9,803 nt of DNA from contig JAJSAJ010000490.1 of the NCBI GenBank assembly GCA_024274855.1, positions 1 through 9,803 on the forward strand. The letters run 5' to 3'. This DNA comes from Planctomycetota bacterium. GTDB lineage: Bacteria > Planctomycetota > Planctomycetia > Pirellulales > Pirellulaceae. The position numbers and the translations under genes were made by a program. This document shows positions 1-7,704 of this stretch, in pieces (the stretch's first letter is position 1; the number at the start of each line of letters is the position of its first letter). The notes beneath the pieces are model-generated. The model did not search any database. It saw only the letters and a program-made list of their open reading frames with translations, and was not told the origin of the DNA.

Positions 1-84
1 CAAGCGGTGATCGACACAGCGGGATTGTTGCCACCGTACCGTGGTTTACTGGAAACGAGGAATGTCAGAGGAATCGACCGTTAG
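1..84 (+). CDS. Possible C-terminal end of an upstream gene (partial)
   Basis: Frame 1 is open from the first base to a TAG at 82-84, giving 27 residues that end in ETRNVRGIDR. The peptide (QAVIDTAGLLPPYRG...) has a protein-like composition and lies on the same strand as the oxidoreductase that follows. An open run of 27 codons is weak evidence by itself, and I do not recognise the family. If it is real, the gene ends about 280 bases before the next start, so the two are probably not tightly coupled. Confidence 0.35.
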   Translation, partial: QAVIDTAGLLPPYRGLLETRNVRGIDR

Positions 85-352
85 AATTGCGGGAGACATA
101 GATTTGGGGATTGCTCAGCCCGTCCAGCGTTAATGCTTCGCACAAATATGGCTTGTCCATTGGGTGGCACTGGGGAGATTTTTGGTCGCGCACGTGCGAG
201 ATCAGGAGCCCCGCGCACAGCATCCTGATTCCGGTGGTATTTGAATTTCCCCAAAACGTCGCCTACTCCGAAACCGCTGCACAACCATTGCCAATTACTC
301 GGTTTTGGGCCGTGAACAGTTACCGTGCAATGACGAAGTACTTGTGAGTATC
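85..352. other. Intergenic region with no recognisable gene
   Basis: I read both strands and found no ORF with a plausible ribosome site, no recognisable protein motif, no strong terminator hairpin followed by T residues and no RNA gene. It presumably contains the promoter of the oxidoreductase that starts at 367, but no convincing -35/-10 pair stands out. Confidence 0.5.
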
Positions 353-358
353 AAGGAG
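353..358 (+). promoter_or_regulatory. Ribosome binding site of the oxidoreductase
   Basis: AAGGAG lies eight bases upstream of the ATG at 367. It fixes the start immediately before the twin-arginine signal peptide. Confidence 0.8.
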
Positions 359-366
359 AAACAACC

Positions 367-1566
367 ATGGACCATTCATCATCACGCCGCACGTTTTTGC
401 AAGCGTGTGGGATCGGTGCTGCCTCGTTGGGGTTGGGCGCATCGGCCTTGGCTCAGCAACAGAAGACGATTCCAGGTTTTGAGGAGGCGCCAACCGATCC
501 TCGTGCATCTAAGGGTTGGCAGCCGGTATCGGATCGCAAGATTCGAGTCGGTATTGTCGGGTACGGCACGTGCCGTTTTGGCGCAGCGTTTGGCTTCCAA
601 GATTGTCCGAATGTGGAAGTGGTAGCGGTTAGCGACCTGTTTCCCGATCGGTGTGCCGGTCTGGCCAAGGCATGTCGATGCGAGAAGATGTACCCTTCGC
701 TCGAGGAGTTGGTCAAGGATGACCGTATTGAAGCGGTGTTCCTGGCCACTGATACACCGAGCCACGCGCGTCACTGTATAGAAGTCCTCGGACATGGCAA
801 ACATGTTGCTTGTGCCGTGCCGGCTGTCTGGGGATCGCTGGAAGATGCCGATAAGCTATTTGAAGCGGTCAAGAAGAGCGGTTTGAAGTACATGATGTTC
901 GAGACATCGTGCTTCCGTGACAACTGCTTCGCCATGCGGCAGATCTACCAGGCGGGTGGTTTCGGCCGGTTGGTTTTCTCGGAGGGTGAGTACTACCACT
1001 ATCATTCTCGGCAGATTGGATCGTACAAGGATTGGCGAGTCGGCTGTATTCCGCTGTGGTATCCCACGCATTCTACAGCCTACTATGTGGGAGTTACCGA
1101 CAAGTCGTTTACGTCGGTCTCCTGTACTGGCTCGAACGCTGGTTTTGCGAGTTACCAGCCGGGCGCCAACAAGTACGACAACACGTTTACTGATGAGATC
1201 GCTTTATTTGAAACCGCCGAAGGTGGATCGTCGCGCATCCTGATGTGCAAGGGGATTTACGGCAAGGTCGAAGAGACGGGCCGTGTGTTCGGTGAAAAGG
1301 GCTGGATGGATGGCTTGCAGTACCACGGCACGATGAAGGACCTGCCCGACATCACGCGACCACCATTGCCACCTGGTGTGAAGCCGGGTGGTCACGGTGG
1401 TTCGCACGGGCAGCTGATGAACGAGTTTGTACTGGCCATCCTTGAAGACCGTAAACCGCTGGTCCATATCGCCCAAGCACTTAATATGACTGTTGGTGGC
1501 ATCGTCGCCCATCTGAGTGCGTTGAAAGGCGGTCAGCGGATGACCGTGCCGCAATATACGTTCTGA
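367..1566 (+). CDS. Tat-exported Gfo/Idh/MocA family oxidoreductase
   Basis: The product is 399 residues, a normal length for an exported Gfo/Idh/MocA protein. These proteins are NAD(P)-dependent oxidoreductases that usually act on sugars, inositols or their derivatives; the substrate here cannot be read from sequence. A twin-arginine signal is visible at residues 6-12 (SRRTFLQ), followed by a small hydrophobic stretch and a likely cleavage near ASALAQ (25-30), so the protein should be exported folded with its cofactor. The Rossmann nucleotide-binding motif GIVGYG is at 62-67, followed by VVAVSDL (85-91). The usual EKP motif is replaced by CAVPA at 149-153, as I recall from a planctomycete subgroup. 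The C-terminal half (about 175-390) fits the alpha/beta substrate domain. The start is supported by AAGGAG at 353-358, eight bases before the ATG. The gene converges with the SGNH hydrolase gene. Family assignment is firm and substrate unknown. Confidence 0.93.
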   Translation: MDHSSSRRTFLQACGIGAASLGLGASALAQQQKTIPGFEEAPTDPRASKGWQPVSDRKIRVGIVGYGTCRFGAAFGFQDCPNVEVVAVSDLFPDRCAGLAKACRCEKMYPSLEELVKDDRIEAVFLATDTPSHARHCIEVLGHGKHVACAVPAVWGSLEDADKLFEAVKKSGLKYMMFETSCFRDNCFAMRQIYQAGGFGRLVFSEGEYYHYHSRQIGSYKDWRVGCIPLWYPTHSTAYYVGVTDKSFTSVSCTGSNAGFASYQPGANKYDNTFTDEIALFETAEGGSSRILMCKGIYGKVEETGRVFGEKGWMDGLQYHGTMKDLPDITRPPLPPGVKPGGHGGSHGQLMNEFVLAILEDRKPLVHIAQALNMTVGGIVAHLSALKGGQRMTVPQYTF

Positions 1567-1643
1567 TGATTCGTAGCCGTTCACGGGATTCGGCAACGGC
1601 ATGTCCGCGAGTTGGCAGATCGAAGAACGCAGCCGAAGAATGC

Positions 1644-1685
1644 AGAGAATGCAGATCAGAGAATGCACACAAGAGAATGCAGACA
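1644..1685. repeat. Three tandem copies of a 14-bp unit
   Basis: Three adjacent 14-base units share the core AGAGAATGCA: AGAGAATGCAGATC, AGAGAATGCACACA and AGAGAATGCAGACA. A fourth GAATGCA occurs just before them at 1638-1644, out of register. The array lies about 80 bases after the oxidoreductase stop, in the convergent gap, next to the transposase relic. It is too short and irregular to be a CRISPR. It could be slippage-derived or scar sequence. Confidence 0.75.
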
Positions 1686-1699
1686 CTCTGGTTTCTGAG

Positions 1700-2270
1700 G
1701 ACGGCATTGATGTCGCAGGGCGTTTGCCCGAGATGTTGCGGAGATGGGATCGGATCGCTGAATCGCCGTCACGCTCGGTCTTTGGCTCCCGCGTCAATTT
1801 GCCCATCCATTGATCGGGGCGGTTGCGTGCATTGGCCGGTGCTTGTGAGCCTGCAGTCGCAGGTAGAGCGACGTATAGCGTGCCGTCTCTGTACTCGAAG
1901 CCTCGCCTGCCTTCTCGGGATTCAAATCGACATAGACGCCACACAGTAGAATGCCGCCATCACTGACACATTCACGGCACTTGTGTCGGGACTCTCAGAA
2001 TCGCCCAACGCAGCCATCTTCCTTATTCGCGCGCCTCGCGATATTCTCGCACAGCGTGCCGATAAACCAGCTGACGCAGCTAAGTCGTTTGCGCAGTCTT
2101 GCGATCTGTTTCTTGTTCTTGGCCAGTTGTTGGACGAGTTTTCGATCGGGTGTGGGCAAAGCGTCGGACATGCATTTGGCCAACCGGGTGATGGTCAACC
2201 AGCGTCGTGCCACCGGTCGGACAGCGATGCGCATTGCCATCCAGGTTGTGAGGAACGCGAGAGAGAGAGA
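1700..2270 (-). pseudogene. Decayed REP-associated (Y1/IS200-like) tyrosine transposase
   Basis: Reading down the minus strand from about 2270, one frame gives VARRWLTITRLAKC, then LSCVSWFIGTLCENIARRAN and KEDGCVGRF. It then meets TGA at 1997-1995, where family members, as I recall them, have tryptophan (GRFWE). The same frame continues with ESRHKCRECVSDGGILLCG and VYVDLNP (1937-1917), then ARYTSLYLRLQ. VYVDLNP is a hallmark of the REP-associated tyrosine transposase family, related to IS200/IS605 Y1 enzymes. Near 1845 the resemblance moves to another frame (NRPDQWMGKLTREPKTERD), and the first frame stops again at 1796-1794. The N-terminal part with the catalytic HUH motif is missing, so the gene is truncated at its 5' end against the SGNH gene. 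It is certainly inactive. The 3' boundary is approximate. The family match comes from memory of its conserved motifs. Confidence 0.8.
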
Positions 2271-2277
2271 AGTTTTT

Positions 2278-3888
2278 TCATCGGTTTGTCTTTTTTCTAT
2301 TCAACGGACCATTGCTCTCAACCGCTTCAACGTTCGTGGCTGCGTCGCCACAATCGATTCCAAGTATGCCTCTCTGTTCCAGTTCCGCGTGCATCGCTTC
2401 CGCAAAGCTCTTCGCGCCCTCCACCGTGAAGTGCAACGTGCCCGTGTTCTCACTTGACAATTCTTCTCCACGCACCAAGTGGATATGCTTGTCGCCGGCC
2501 TTTCGCGTCTCTTCGACCAAGTGCCCAACAGCTTCACGAAAAGGCGCCATCGTCAAACCCGACTTGTCCGATGGTGTCGATCCATACTTGGAATAGGTGG
2601 GCGAAATGCAGATGATCTCTGTTACAGGATGGTTCTTGCGGATCGCTTGGATTAGGCGAGTGTACTCGTCGTAGTATGTCTCCAAAGTGTCTCCGCTGCC
2701 CCTGTCATTGGCGCCGATCAGGATTGTAATGAGATCGATATGCGGCCAGTCGACGAGCATTTCACCGGCTTTGACAGATACTTTCCCGCCACCAACCGCC
2801 AAGTTGAACAGCTCCATTTGGCTTAACTGCGCAAATCGCCAAGGCCATGTACGGTAGGTTGCCGTGCCCTGGCCTGTGCCGAATGAAATCGAGTCACCCA
2901 GTGCTACATAGATTCGCTTCTTGTTTTTCGGAACCGGCAAGAGACTAAAGCCGGGATCCAACTTGATGCCGACAAGATAGGGATTGCCGAAGCTCGGATA
3001 GGTGACTTCGCATAAGACCGGCTTGTTCTTCTCGGCCCCGGTCTTGAACGTAAAGGCATAATGCTTGGTTCTGTCTTTCAGCACGTTGGTGTACGATTCA
3101 TCTGTGAGTTGTCCGTCAAGCAAAACGGCGAAATCCAGTTTACCGACGGAAAACTGTGGTTCCGTACCCCACGCCAACGTTACAGAAGGGCTATCCGTGT
3201 AGACGGCAAGCATTATCCCTGAAGTCTGCCGAGCCTTCTGGGGAGAAAACCGGAGTGTGGACCCGGGCATGCTGTAGTAAGATTCCTTAAATCGATCGAC
3301 GGCGATGTACGTTGGATACTTGTGGACATAGCGTGTACCGCGAAAAACGATGTTGGGATCGTCAAGGGGGATGCTTCCTTCCAAAGGTGTGATTCGCGTC
3401 TTGCCTTTCTCATTCTTGTAGTACGTGTACTCTGCCGACGATAGCGTATAGGTTCCGGGTTTCCACAACGTGATGGAAAACCGGGGAGGCCGTAGACAAT
3501 CTTCCATCCTAAAGTTCCACTCGCTGGCAAAGGAAAACGTTTGCTCTTTGTCCCTCAGGCGAATTCGTTCAACGGGAAAGGAATAGTCGCTGTCCTTCAG
3601 CTTCGTCGCGTAACGCACTGCGATTTGGGCGTTCTTTTTTGATTTCATGGTAAATGAGAACATAACGATCGATCCTTTGGGAGGCGGACCTTCCGCATGT
3701 GAAAAGCTCAGGGTCGCTCTCTTGGACGCCTGGACGACAATCTTTCCATCTTCGTGTTTTAGAGTGACGCCTCGGCTCGCCTGAAGTCTATTCAGTATGT
3801 CGACACCAGAAGCGACATTGGAAACACCAAACAAACTTACGAGTAAAATAAGACATGCCGAGTGCGCTATACGCGGTTGAGTAGGCAT
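2278..3888 (-). CDS. Secreted SGNH/GDSL-type hydrolase (esterase) with N-terminal beta-rich domains
   Basis: The product is 536 residues from the preferred start, a likely exported esterase or deacetylase of the SGNH superfamily. Its target may be acylated polysaccharides, as for many planctomycete relatives. A signal peptide (residues 1 to about 28, hydrophobic core CLILLVSLFG) leads into two beta-rich regions (about 30-175 and 185-320), which may be carbohydrate-binding or CE2-like accessory domains. The catalytic domain starts near 326. Block I is GDSIS at 331-335 with nucleophile Ser333, block II is NLAVGGG at 362-368, and block III is GAND at 392-395. The C-terminal block has LHFT with His486, but the usual DxxH aspartate position is glycine (483). 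An upstream ATG at 3945 would add 19 residues that bury the signal peptide. The ATG at 3888 is preceded by GAAGGAG, so it is chosen. The gene follows the kinase on the same strand across a 334-bp gap that contains another gene's relic, so a separate promoter is likely. Confidence 0.88.
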   Translation of the reverse strand: MPTQPRIAHSACLILLVSLFGVSNVASGVDILNRLQASRGVTLKHEDGKIVVQASKRATLSFSHAEGPPPKGSIVMFSFTMKSKKNAQIAVRYATKLKDSDYSFPVERIRLRDKEQTFSFASEWNFRMEDCLRPPRFSITLWKPGTYTLSSAEYTYYKNEKGKTRITPLEGSIPLDDPNIVFRGTRYVHKYPTYIAVDRFKESYYSMPGSTLRFSPQKARQTSGIMLAVYTDSPSVTLAWGTEPQFSVGKLDFAVLLDGQLTDESYTNVLKDRTKHYAFTFKTGAEKNKPVLCEVTYPSFGNPYLVGIKLDPGFSLLPVPKNKKRIYVALGDSISFGTGQGTATYRTWPWRFAQLSQMELFNLAVGGGKVSVKAGEMLVDWPHIDLITILIGANDRGSGDTLETYYDEYTRLIQAIRKNHPVTEIICISPTYSKYGSTPSDKSGLTMAPFREAVGHLVEETRKAGDKHIHLVRGEELSSENTGTLHFTVEGAKSFAEAMHAELEQRGILGIDCGDAATNVEAVESNGPLNRKKTNR

Positions 3889-3896
3889 AACATAAT

Positions 3897-3903
3897 CTCC
3901 TTC
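3897..3903 (-). promoter_or_regulatory. Ribosome binding site that decides the SGNH hydrolase start
   Basis: On the minus strand GAAGGAG precedes the ATG at 3888 by eight bases. It lies inside the longer reading frame that opens at 3945, which argues that the longer form is not the true protein. Confidence 0.8.
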
Positions 3904-3941
3904 GTTAGGCACGCTGTACCGGAAGTCAAATGACCATCGCT

Positions 3942-4175
3942 TCACTTCGACTCGATGTTTCGCGTATGCAACTTCATCCAGCCGGGAAAGATGCGGGCCA
4001 GTAGCTCGTGCAGTTTCCGTTCGTCAGGAACGGCTTTCGCCAGGTACTCGACATACCGGCCGACCAACTCGAAGTCCTGGGCGTCGTAATCGTCGGGCGG
4101 AGTCAATTCGATGCGTTCCTGAGGATTGTCCGTCGTGTAATAGCGATAATTGTATGCTTGGGTGTAGCCGTCCGC
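3942..4175 (-). pseudogene. Internal fragment of a gene resembling FAD-dependent oxidoreductases
   Basis: A minus-strand frame between two TGA stops (4178-4176 and 3944-3942) encodes 77 residues with clear protein character: GYTQAYNYRYYTTDNPQERI, then ELTPPDDYDAQDFELVGRYV, ending FPGWMKLHTRNIESK. The series 'QAYNYR...NP..RI.....P.DYD...FEL..RY' resembles the middle of the large FAD-dependent oxidoreductases (FAD_oxidored type) common in planctomycetes, which run to several hundred residues. There is no start codon near the beginning and no ribosome site, and both the FAD-binding N-terminus and the C-terminus are absent. It is therefore a relic truncated at both ends. It sits between the kinase and the SGNH gene and supplies the DNA just upstream of the SGNH ribosome site. 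That it is a protein relic is well supported; the family name is from memory and less certain. Confidence 0.62.
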
Positions 4176-4222
4176 TCAAAATCGGTGGTTCAACAGGGCA
4201 GAAGCGATAAGTCCTGCGAGCC

Positions 4223-7200
4223 TCACTGCTCGCGAGCAGCAACTTCCTCACGATCGGCCGTACGCCAGAAACGTAGGACGCTTGCCGTGCCGCCTCCAGC
4301 GAGTATCGTACCATCGGGCGAAAAAGCGAGACTCAGTATCGGCCCACCTGTATCGTCAAGTCCCAAACGTTCTTCACAAGTTGCTACGTCCCAAAACCGA
4401 ATGATCCCATCCCAACCAGCGCTGGCGACGACTTTTCCGTCGGGGGAGAAGGCTACGGAAGTAATGCCGCCACCATGTGGCTCCCTGATGACAGATCGCT
4501 GCCGGCATGTATCGACAGCCCACAGCTGAAACTGTGCCTCACATCCCAACGCCAGTAATCGAGAATCGGGAGAGAATGCCAGTGCGTGAATCCGGTCGTT
4601 ACTGTGAAACCGACAGAACAGGCAGTTATTCTTGGTGTCCCACACCGTGACCGTTTCACCTCTTCCAACCCATGCCAATAGCGAACCAGACGGCGCAAAT
4701 GCACACAGCCTCACGTTGCCAGCCAAGTCGACCGCCTCTTCATCAGACCCATCAGACAGTCTGACCAGTCGCAAATGCTGGTCGTTCCCGATATACGCAA
4801 AACGTTGCCCGTCGGCAGAAAACCCGACACAATGGTCCTGAGCGGTGACGAACCTTTTCGAAGTATAGCGGCCCTTGATCGTTCGAGAAACCACGTTCCA
4901 AAGCACGATTTCTCCAGTGCTGTCGACAATGGCCAACAGATCTCCGGAAACCGGTCGAAACACCAACTGCGTTGCCTCACCCTCCATCTCATCAAAATGA
5001 GCCAATTCGGTCTTCGTGATGGGGTCTGTCAATCTTACAACAGACTTATCGGCCCACGCGACCACATTATGGTTTGGGGAAAAGGCTACCGCGTTGATCC
5101 AACTGCGGCTCGTTAACGTATCATCCGCTAATACCGACGCCACGTCCCATATTCGGACCGTTCCATCGTGGCTTGCCGTCGCAATCTGCGACCCGTCCGA
5201 TCGAACCGCCACCGAGCGAATGTTGCCGGCATGGCCGCGACACTTGCCCATTTCTTCGCCAGTTTCCGCATCCCAGAGACGAACGACGCTGTCTTGTCCA
5301 CCGGAAATCAACGTGTGACCGTGTGGAAGAAAGGCCAACGATACGATTCCACCTCGGTGACCACGCAGAGTGCGGACGTTCTTCTTCTGGACGATATTCC
5401 ACAGCTGGATCAGTTGGTCATTTCCCGAAGATGCCAACAATCGATTGTCGGCCGAAAAGGCGACTGCTCGCACACCGCCGTGGTGGGCACGGGGGAAGGT
5501 GACAACTTCACTTCCGCTACTCACCTCCCAGACCCTAACGGTGCCATCCCAGATAGCCGCGGCCAAGAGTGTTCCATCTTGGGAAAATGTCAGGCGTTCG
5601 ATACCGTCTTCCTGTGCACCAAGCGACTTGATCAGTGTCGCATTTTGTCGGTCCCAGATGTTCACCACGTTATCGGTGCTTCCACCTGTGGCAAAACACC
5701 TGGCATCTGGCGCCATGGCGAGCGCGCGAACACTTCCTTTGTGAGCCTGGATTTCAGTTGTCGATTCGGTATCCAGATCCCAGAGTCTGACAACACCGCG
5801 ACGATAGCCCCAAAGTACTGAGTTTCCATCCCGGAAGAATAGTACGGGGGAATACATGAAGGAGTCGTTCGTATTGAATGCCGATTTGATGTTGAACACC
5901 TCCTTTTCACCTGTTTGCGTATTCCATCTGCGTATCGCACCGCCCCAACTGGCAGCTGCGACAATCGTTCCGTCTGCCGAAATGAACACACCCTCCAGAC
6001 CACGCGAGCCAAATTCAAACACAGGGGCGACAGGATGAATTAAGCGCCATAGAAAGTGCCATTCAAAGCTACGTCGATCGCTTTTGTCTTTCGGCCCGTG
6101 CCGCGATAGAATCGCTTTCGCTCGATGGAGGTTTCCGTCTTTCCACGCTTGGTAGGCGACATGCATGTCTGCCATATACAGGCTGTGTTGCGCATGTCGT
6201 TCAGCCTCCTTTGCAAGTGAGGCAGTGTACCGCTCTCTGTCCACCGATCTCTCCAGCTCACGCGCTGTCTCGATTTCCCTCTCCAAAGCAATTCGCGTTT
6301 CCTGCTCCGCACGCTTCACGCTGAAGTATTCCCATGTCATGGAAGAAGCAACAACGAGGAGGGAAATCACAACAGAAGCTGCGATTCCAAGTAGCAGAGT
6401 ATTCCGTCGAGCGAATTTGCAGAATCGATACCATGTGGATTGAGCACGGGCCTCGATTGGCTCACCCGCGAGATACCGGCGAACGTCGGCTGCGTACGCA
6501 CCCGCTGATTCGTAACGTCGACGTTTATCCTTTTCGATGGACTTCATGATGATCACATCAAGATCACCGCGAATCAGCGACGAAAGCCTTTTCGGCTCGG
6601 TGTGTCTACACTCAGCGACCGTTGTGGCTGATTCACCAAGTGTTCCAACCCGCGTACTCGGCTTCGGAGGTTCCTCCTCTCGGATAAGTCGCAGAACTTC
6701 GTCAGCTGCTGCCCTTCTTAGTTGCTGTTGCTCAAGAGGTGTAGATCCGGTCAGCAATTCGTACAGAATGACTCCCAGCGAGTAGATATCTGACCTGGTA
6801 TCAACGTCCAGACCGCTGATGGAGGCTTGTTCCGGACTCATGTACACGGGCGTGCCTATCAGTTGCCCGAATCCAGTAAACAGAGTCTTCTCCGTCAACG
6901 GTTGATGGACTGCTTTGGCGATGCCAAAGTCAATGACTTTTACTACCGGTGTGTCGCCGTGCAGTGTCACAAGCACGTTGCCTGGTTTCAGATCTCGGTG
7001 GATGATGCCTTTCTGGTGCGCGTGTTGAGCCGCTTCGCAAACGGCAATAAACAGGCCTAGGCGATCACGTGCCGGCAAGCGGTTTTTGTCACAAAATTCC
7101 GTGATTGGAAGTCCGCGAACCAATTCCATTACGAAGTATGGTCTCTTGGATGCCGTAGTCCCCGCATCAAAAACATGGGCTATGTTCGGATGATCCATCA

Positions 7201-7591
7201 TCGCAAGAGCTTGTTGCTCGGCCTCGAAGCGAGCGACAACTTCCTTGCTATCCATCCCGGGCTTGATGATCTTCAGTGCCACTTTGCGCCGAACGGGCTT
7301 TGATTGTTCGGCCATATAGACCACGCCCATGCCGCCTTCGCCGATCTGTTGCAAGATCTTATAGCGCCCAATTATCGTGCCGGGCCCTTCGGCGATGGGC
7401 AGGTCGATAGTTTCGGCAGGACCTGCGGCGGGGTCCGCCATGAAACTGCCGGCTTGCGAGTGGACTTTCAAGAGGTCTTCGACGCGTTCGCGAAGAACAA
7501 GGTTTTCCTTGCAGATGCGGCCAAGGTAGGCTTCGCGTTTAGCCGGGTCTTCGATTTCCAGAGCAGCACTGAAGATTGACTGTTCGTTCAT
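4223..7591 (-). CDS. Transmembrane Ser/Thr protein kinase with 14 C-terminal WD40 repeats
   Basis: The product is 1122 residues, a Hanks-type Ser/Thr kinase. An N-terminal segment (1-70) of the kind usual in planctomycete kinases leads to the kinase domain (about 76-375). The glycine loop is GEGGMGVV (84-91), the ATP-anchoring lysine is K107 in VALK, the catalytic loop is HRDLKPGN (198-205), DFG is at 221-223 and SPE, in place of APE, at 252-254. Every key residue is present, so the kinase should be active. A hydrophobic span (about 399-417) is a single membrane helix, followed by a charged, probably coiled-coil stretch (425-470). From about 522 to the end I count 14 WD40-like repeats, many with AFSPDG and LWD/IWD signatures, enough for two seven-bladed propellers. 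If the kinase faces the cytoplasm, the WD40 part lies across the membrane and could sense ligands or bind proteins. GAGG lies eight bases before the ATG. The gene follows the sigma gene by 113 bases and is probably co-expressed with it. Confidence 0.95.
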   Translation of the reverse strand: MNEQSIFSAALEIEDPAKREAYLGRICKENLVLRERVEDLLKVHSQAGSFMADPAAGPAETIDLPIAEGPGTIIGRYKILQQIGEGGMGVVYMAEQSKPVRRKVALKIIKPGMDSKEVVARFEAEQQALAMMDHPNIAHVFDAGTTASKRPYFVMELVRGLPITEFCDKNRLPARDRLGLFIAVCEAAQHAHQKGIIHRDLKPGNVLVTLHGDTPVVKVIDFGIAKAVHQPLTEKTLFTGFGQLIGTPVYMSPEQASISGLDVDTRSDIYSLGVILYELLTGSTPLEQQQLRRAAADEVLRLIREEEPPKPSTRVGTLGESATTVAECRHTEPKRLSSLIRGDLDVIIMKSIEKDKRRRYESAGAYAADVRRYLAGEPIEARAQSTWYRFCKFARRNTLLLGIAASVVISLLVVASSMTWEYFSVKRAEQETRIALEREIETARELERSVDRERYTASLAKEAERHAQHSLYMADMHVAYQAWKDGNLHRAKAILSRHGPKDKSDRRSFEWHFLWRLIHPVAPVFEFGSRGLEGVFISADGTIVAAASWGGAIRRWNTQTGEKEVFNIKSAFNTNDSFMYSPVLFFRDGNSVLWGYRRGVVRLWDLDTESTTEIQAHKGSVRALAMAPDARCFATGGSTDNVVNIWDRQNATLIKSLGAQEDGIERLTFSQDGTLLAAAIWDGTVRVWEVSSGSEVVTFPRAHHGGVRAVAFSADNRLLASSGNDQLIQLWNIVQKKNVRTLRGHRGGIVSLAFLPHGHTLISGGQDSVVRLWDAETGEEMGKCRGHAGNIRSVAVRSDGSQIATASHDGTVRIWDVASVLADDTLTSRSWINAVAFSPNHNVVAWADKSVVRLTDPITKTELAHFDEMEGEATQLVFRPVSGDLLAIVDSTGEIVLWNVVSRTIKGRYTSKRFVTAQDHCVGFSADGQRFAYIGNDQHLRLVRLSDGSDEEAVDLAGNVRLCAFAPSGSLLAWVGRGETVTVWDTKNNCLFCRFHSNDRIHALAFSPDSRLLALGCEAQFQLWAVDTCRQRSVIREPHGGGITSVAFSPDGKVVASAGWDGIIRFWDVATCEERLGLDDTGGPILSLAFSPDGTILAGGGTASVLRFWRTADREEVAAREQ
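4226..4239. repeat. Perfect 14-bp palindrome at the 3' end of the kinase gene
   Basis: CTGCTCGCGAGCAG is a perfect palindrome covering the last codons of the kinase and touching its stop. No T-run follows on the minus strand, so it is not a typical intrinsic terminator. It could form a small 3' hairpin or be chance in coding sequence. Confidence 0.5.
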
Positions 7592-7704
7592 GGCATTGGC
7601 CTCGTGAGAGAAAATGCGATTGCCCCCTACTGTTCAGTGCGCCATTTACTCTCCGATTCGCGCACGAAATCTCCTGGGAATTTCAGGAAGGCGCAGCTTT
7701 GGAG

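Noticed and set aside
1576..1600. Hairpin GCCGTT/AACGGC as terminator of the oxidoreductase
   Set aside because: Only six base pairs with a 13-base loop and no following T-run.
1204..1944. 246-residue minus-strand reading frame as a gene
   Set aside because: Its second half is antisense to the oxidoreductase. Only a short piece near 1740-1845 looks real, and that belongs to the frameshifted transposase relic.
1566..1949. 127-residue plus-strand frame whose ATG overlaps the oxidoreductase stop (TGATG)
   Set aside because: Overlap geometry suggested translational coupling, but the peptide is rich in Arg, Cys and Ser with no domain, and it runs opposite the transposase relic and through the tandem repeat.
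2259..2270. (GA)6 run just after the SGNH stop
   Set aside because: Short simple sequence, too small to interpret.
3889..3945. Longer N-terminus for the SGNH hydrolase from the ATG at 3945
   Set aside because: It would put 19 polar residues before the signal peptide and would translate through the ribosome site at 3897-3903.
5168..5821. 217-residue plus-strand frame inside the kinase gene
   Set aside because: Shadow of the WD40 repeats; no domain and no ribosome site.
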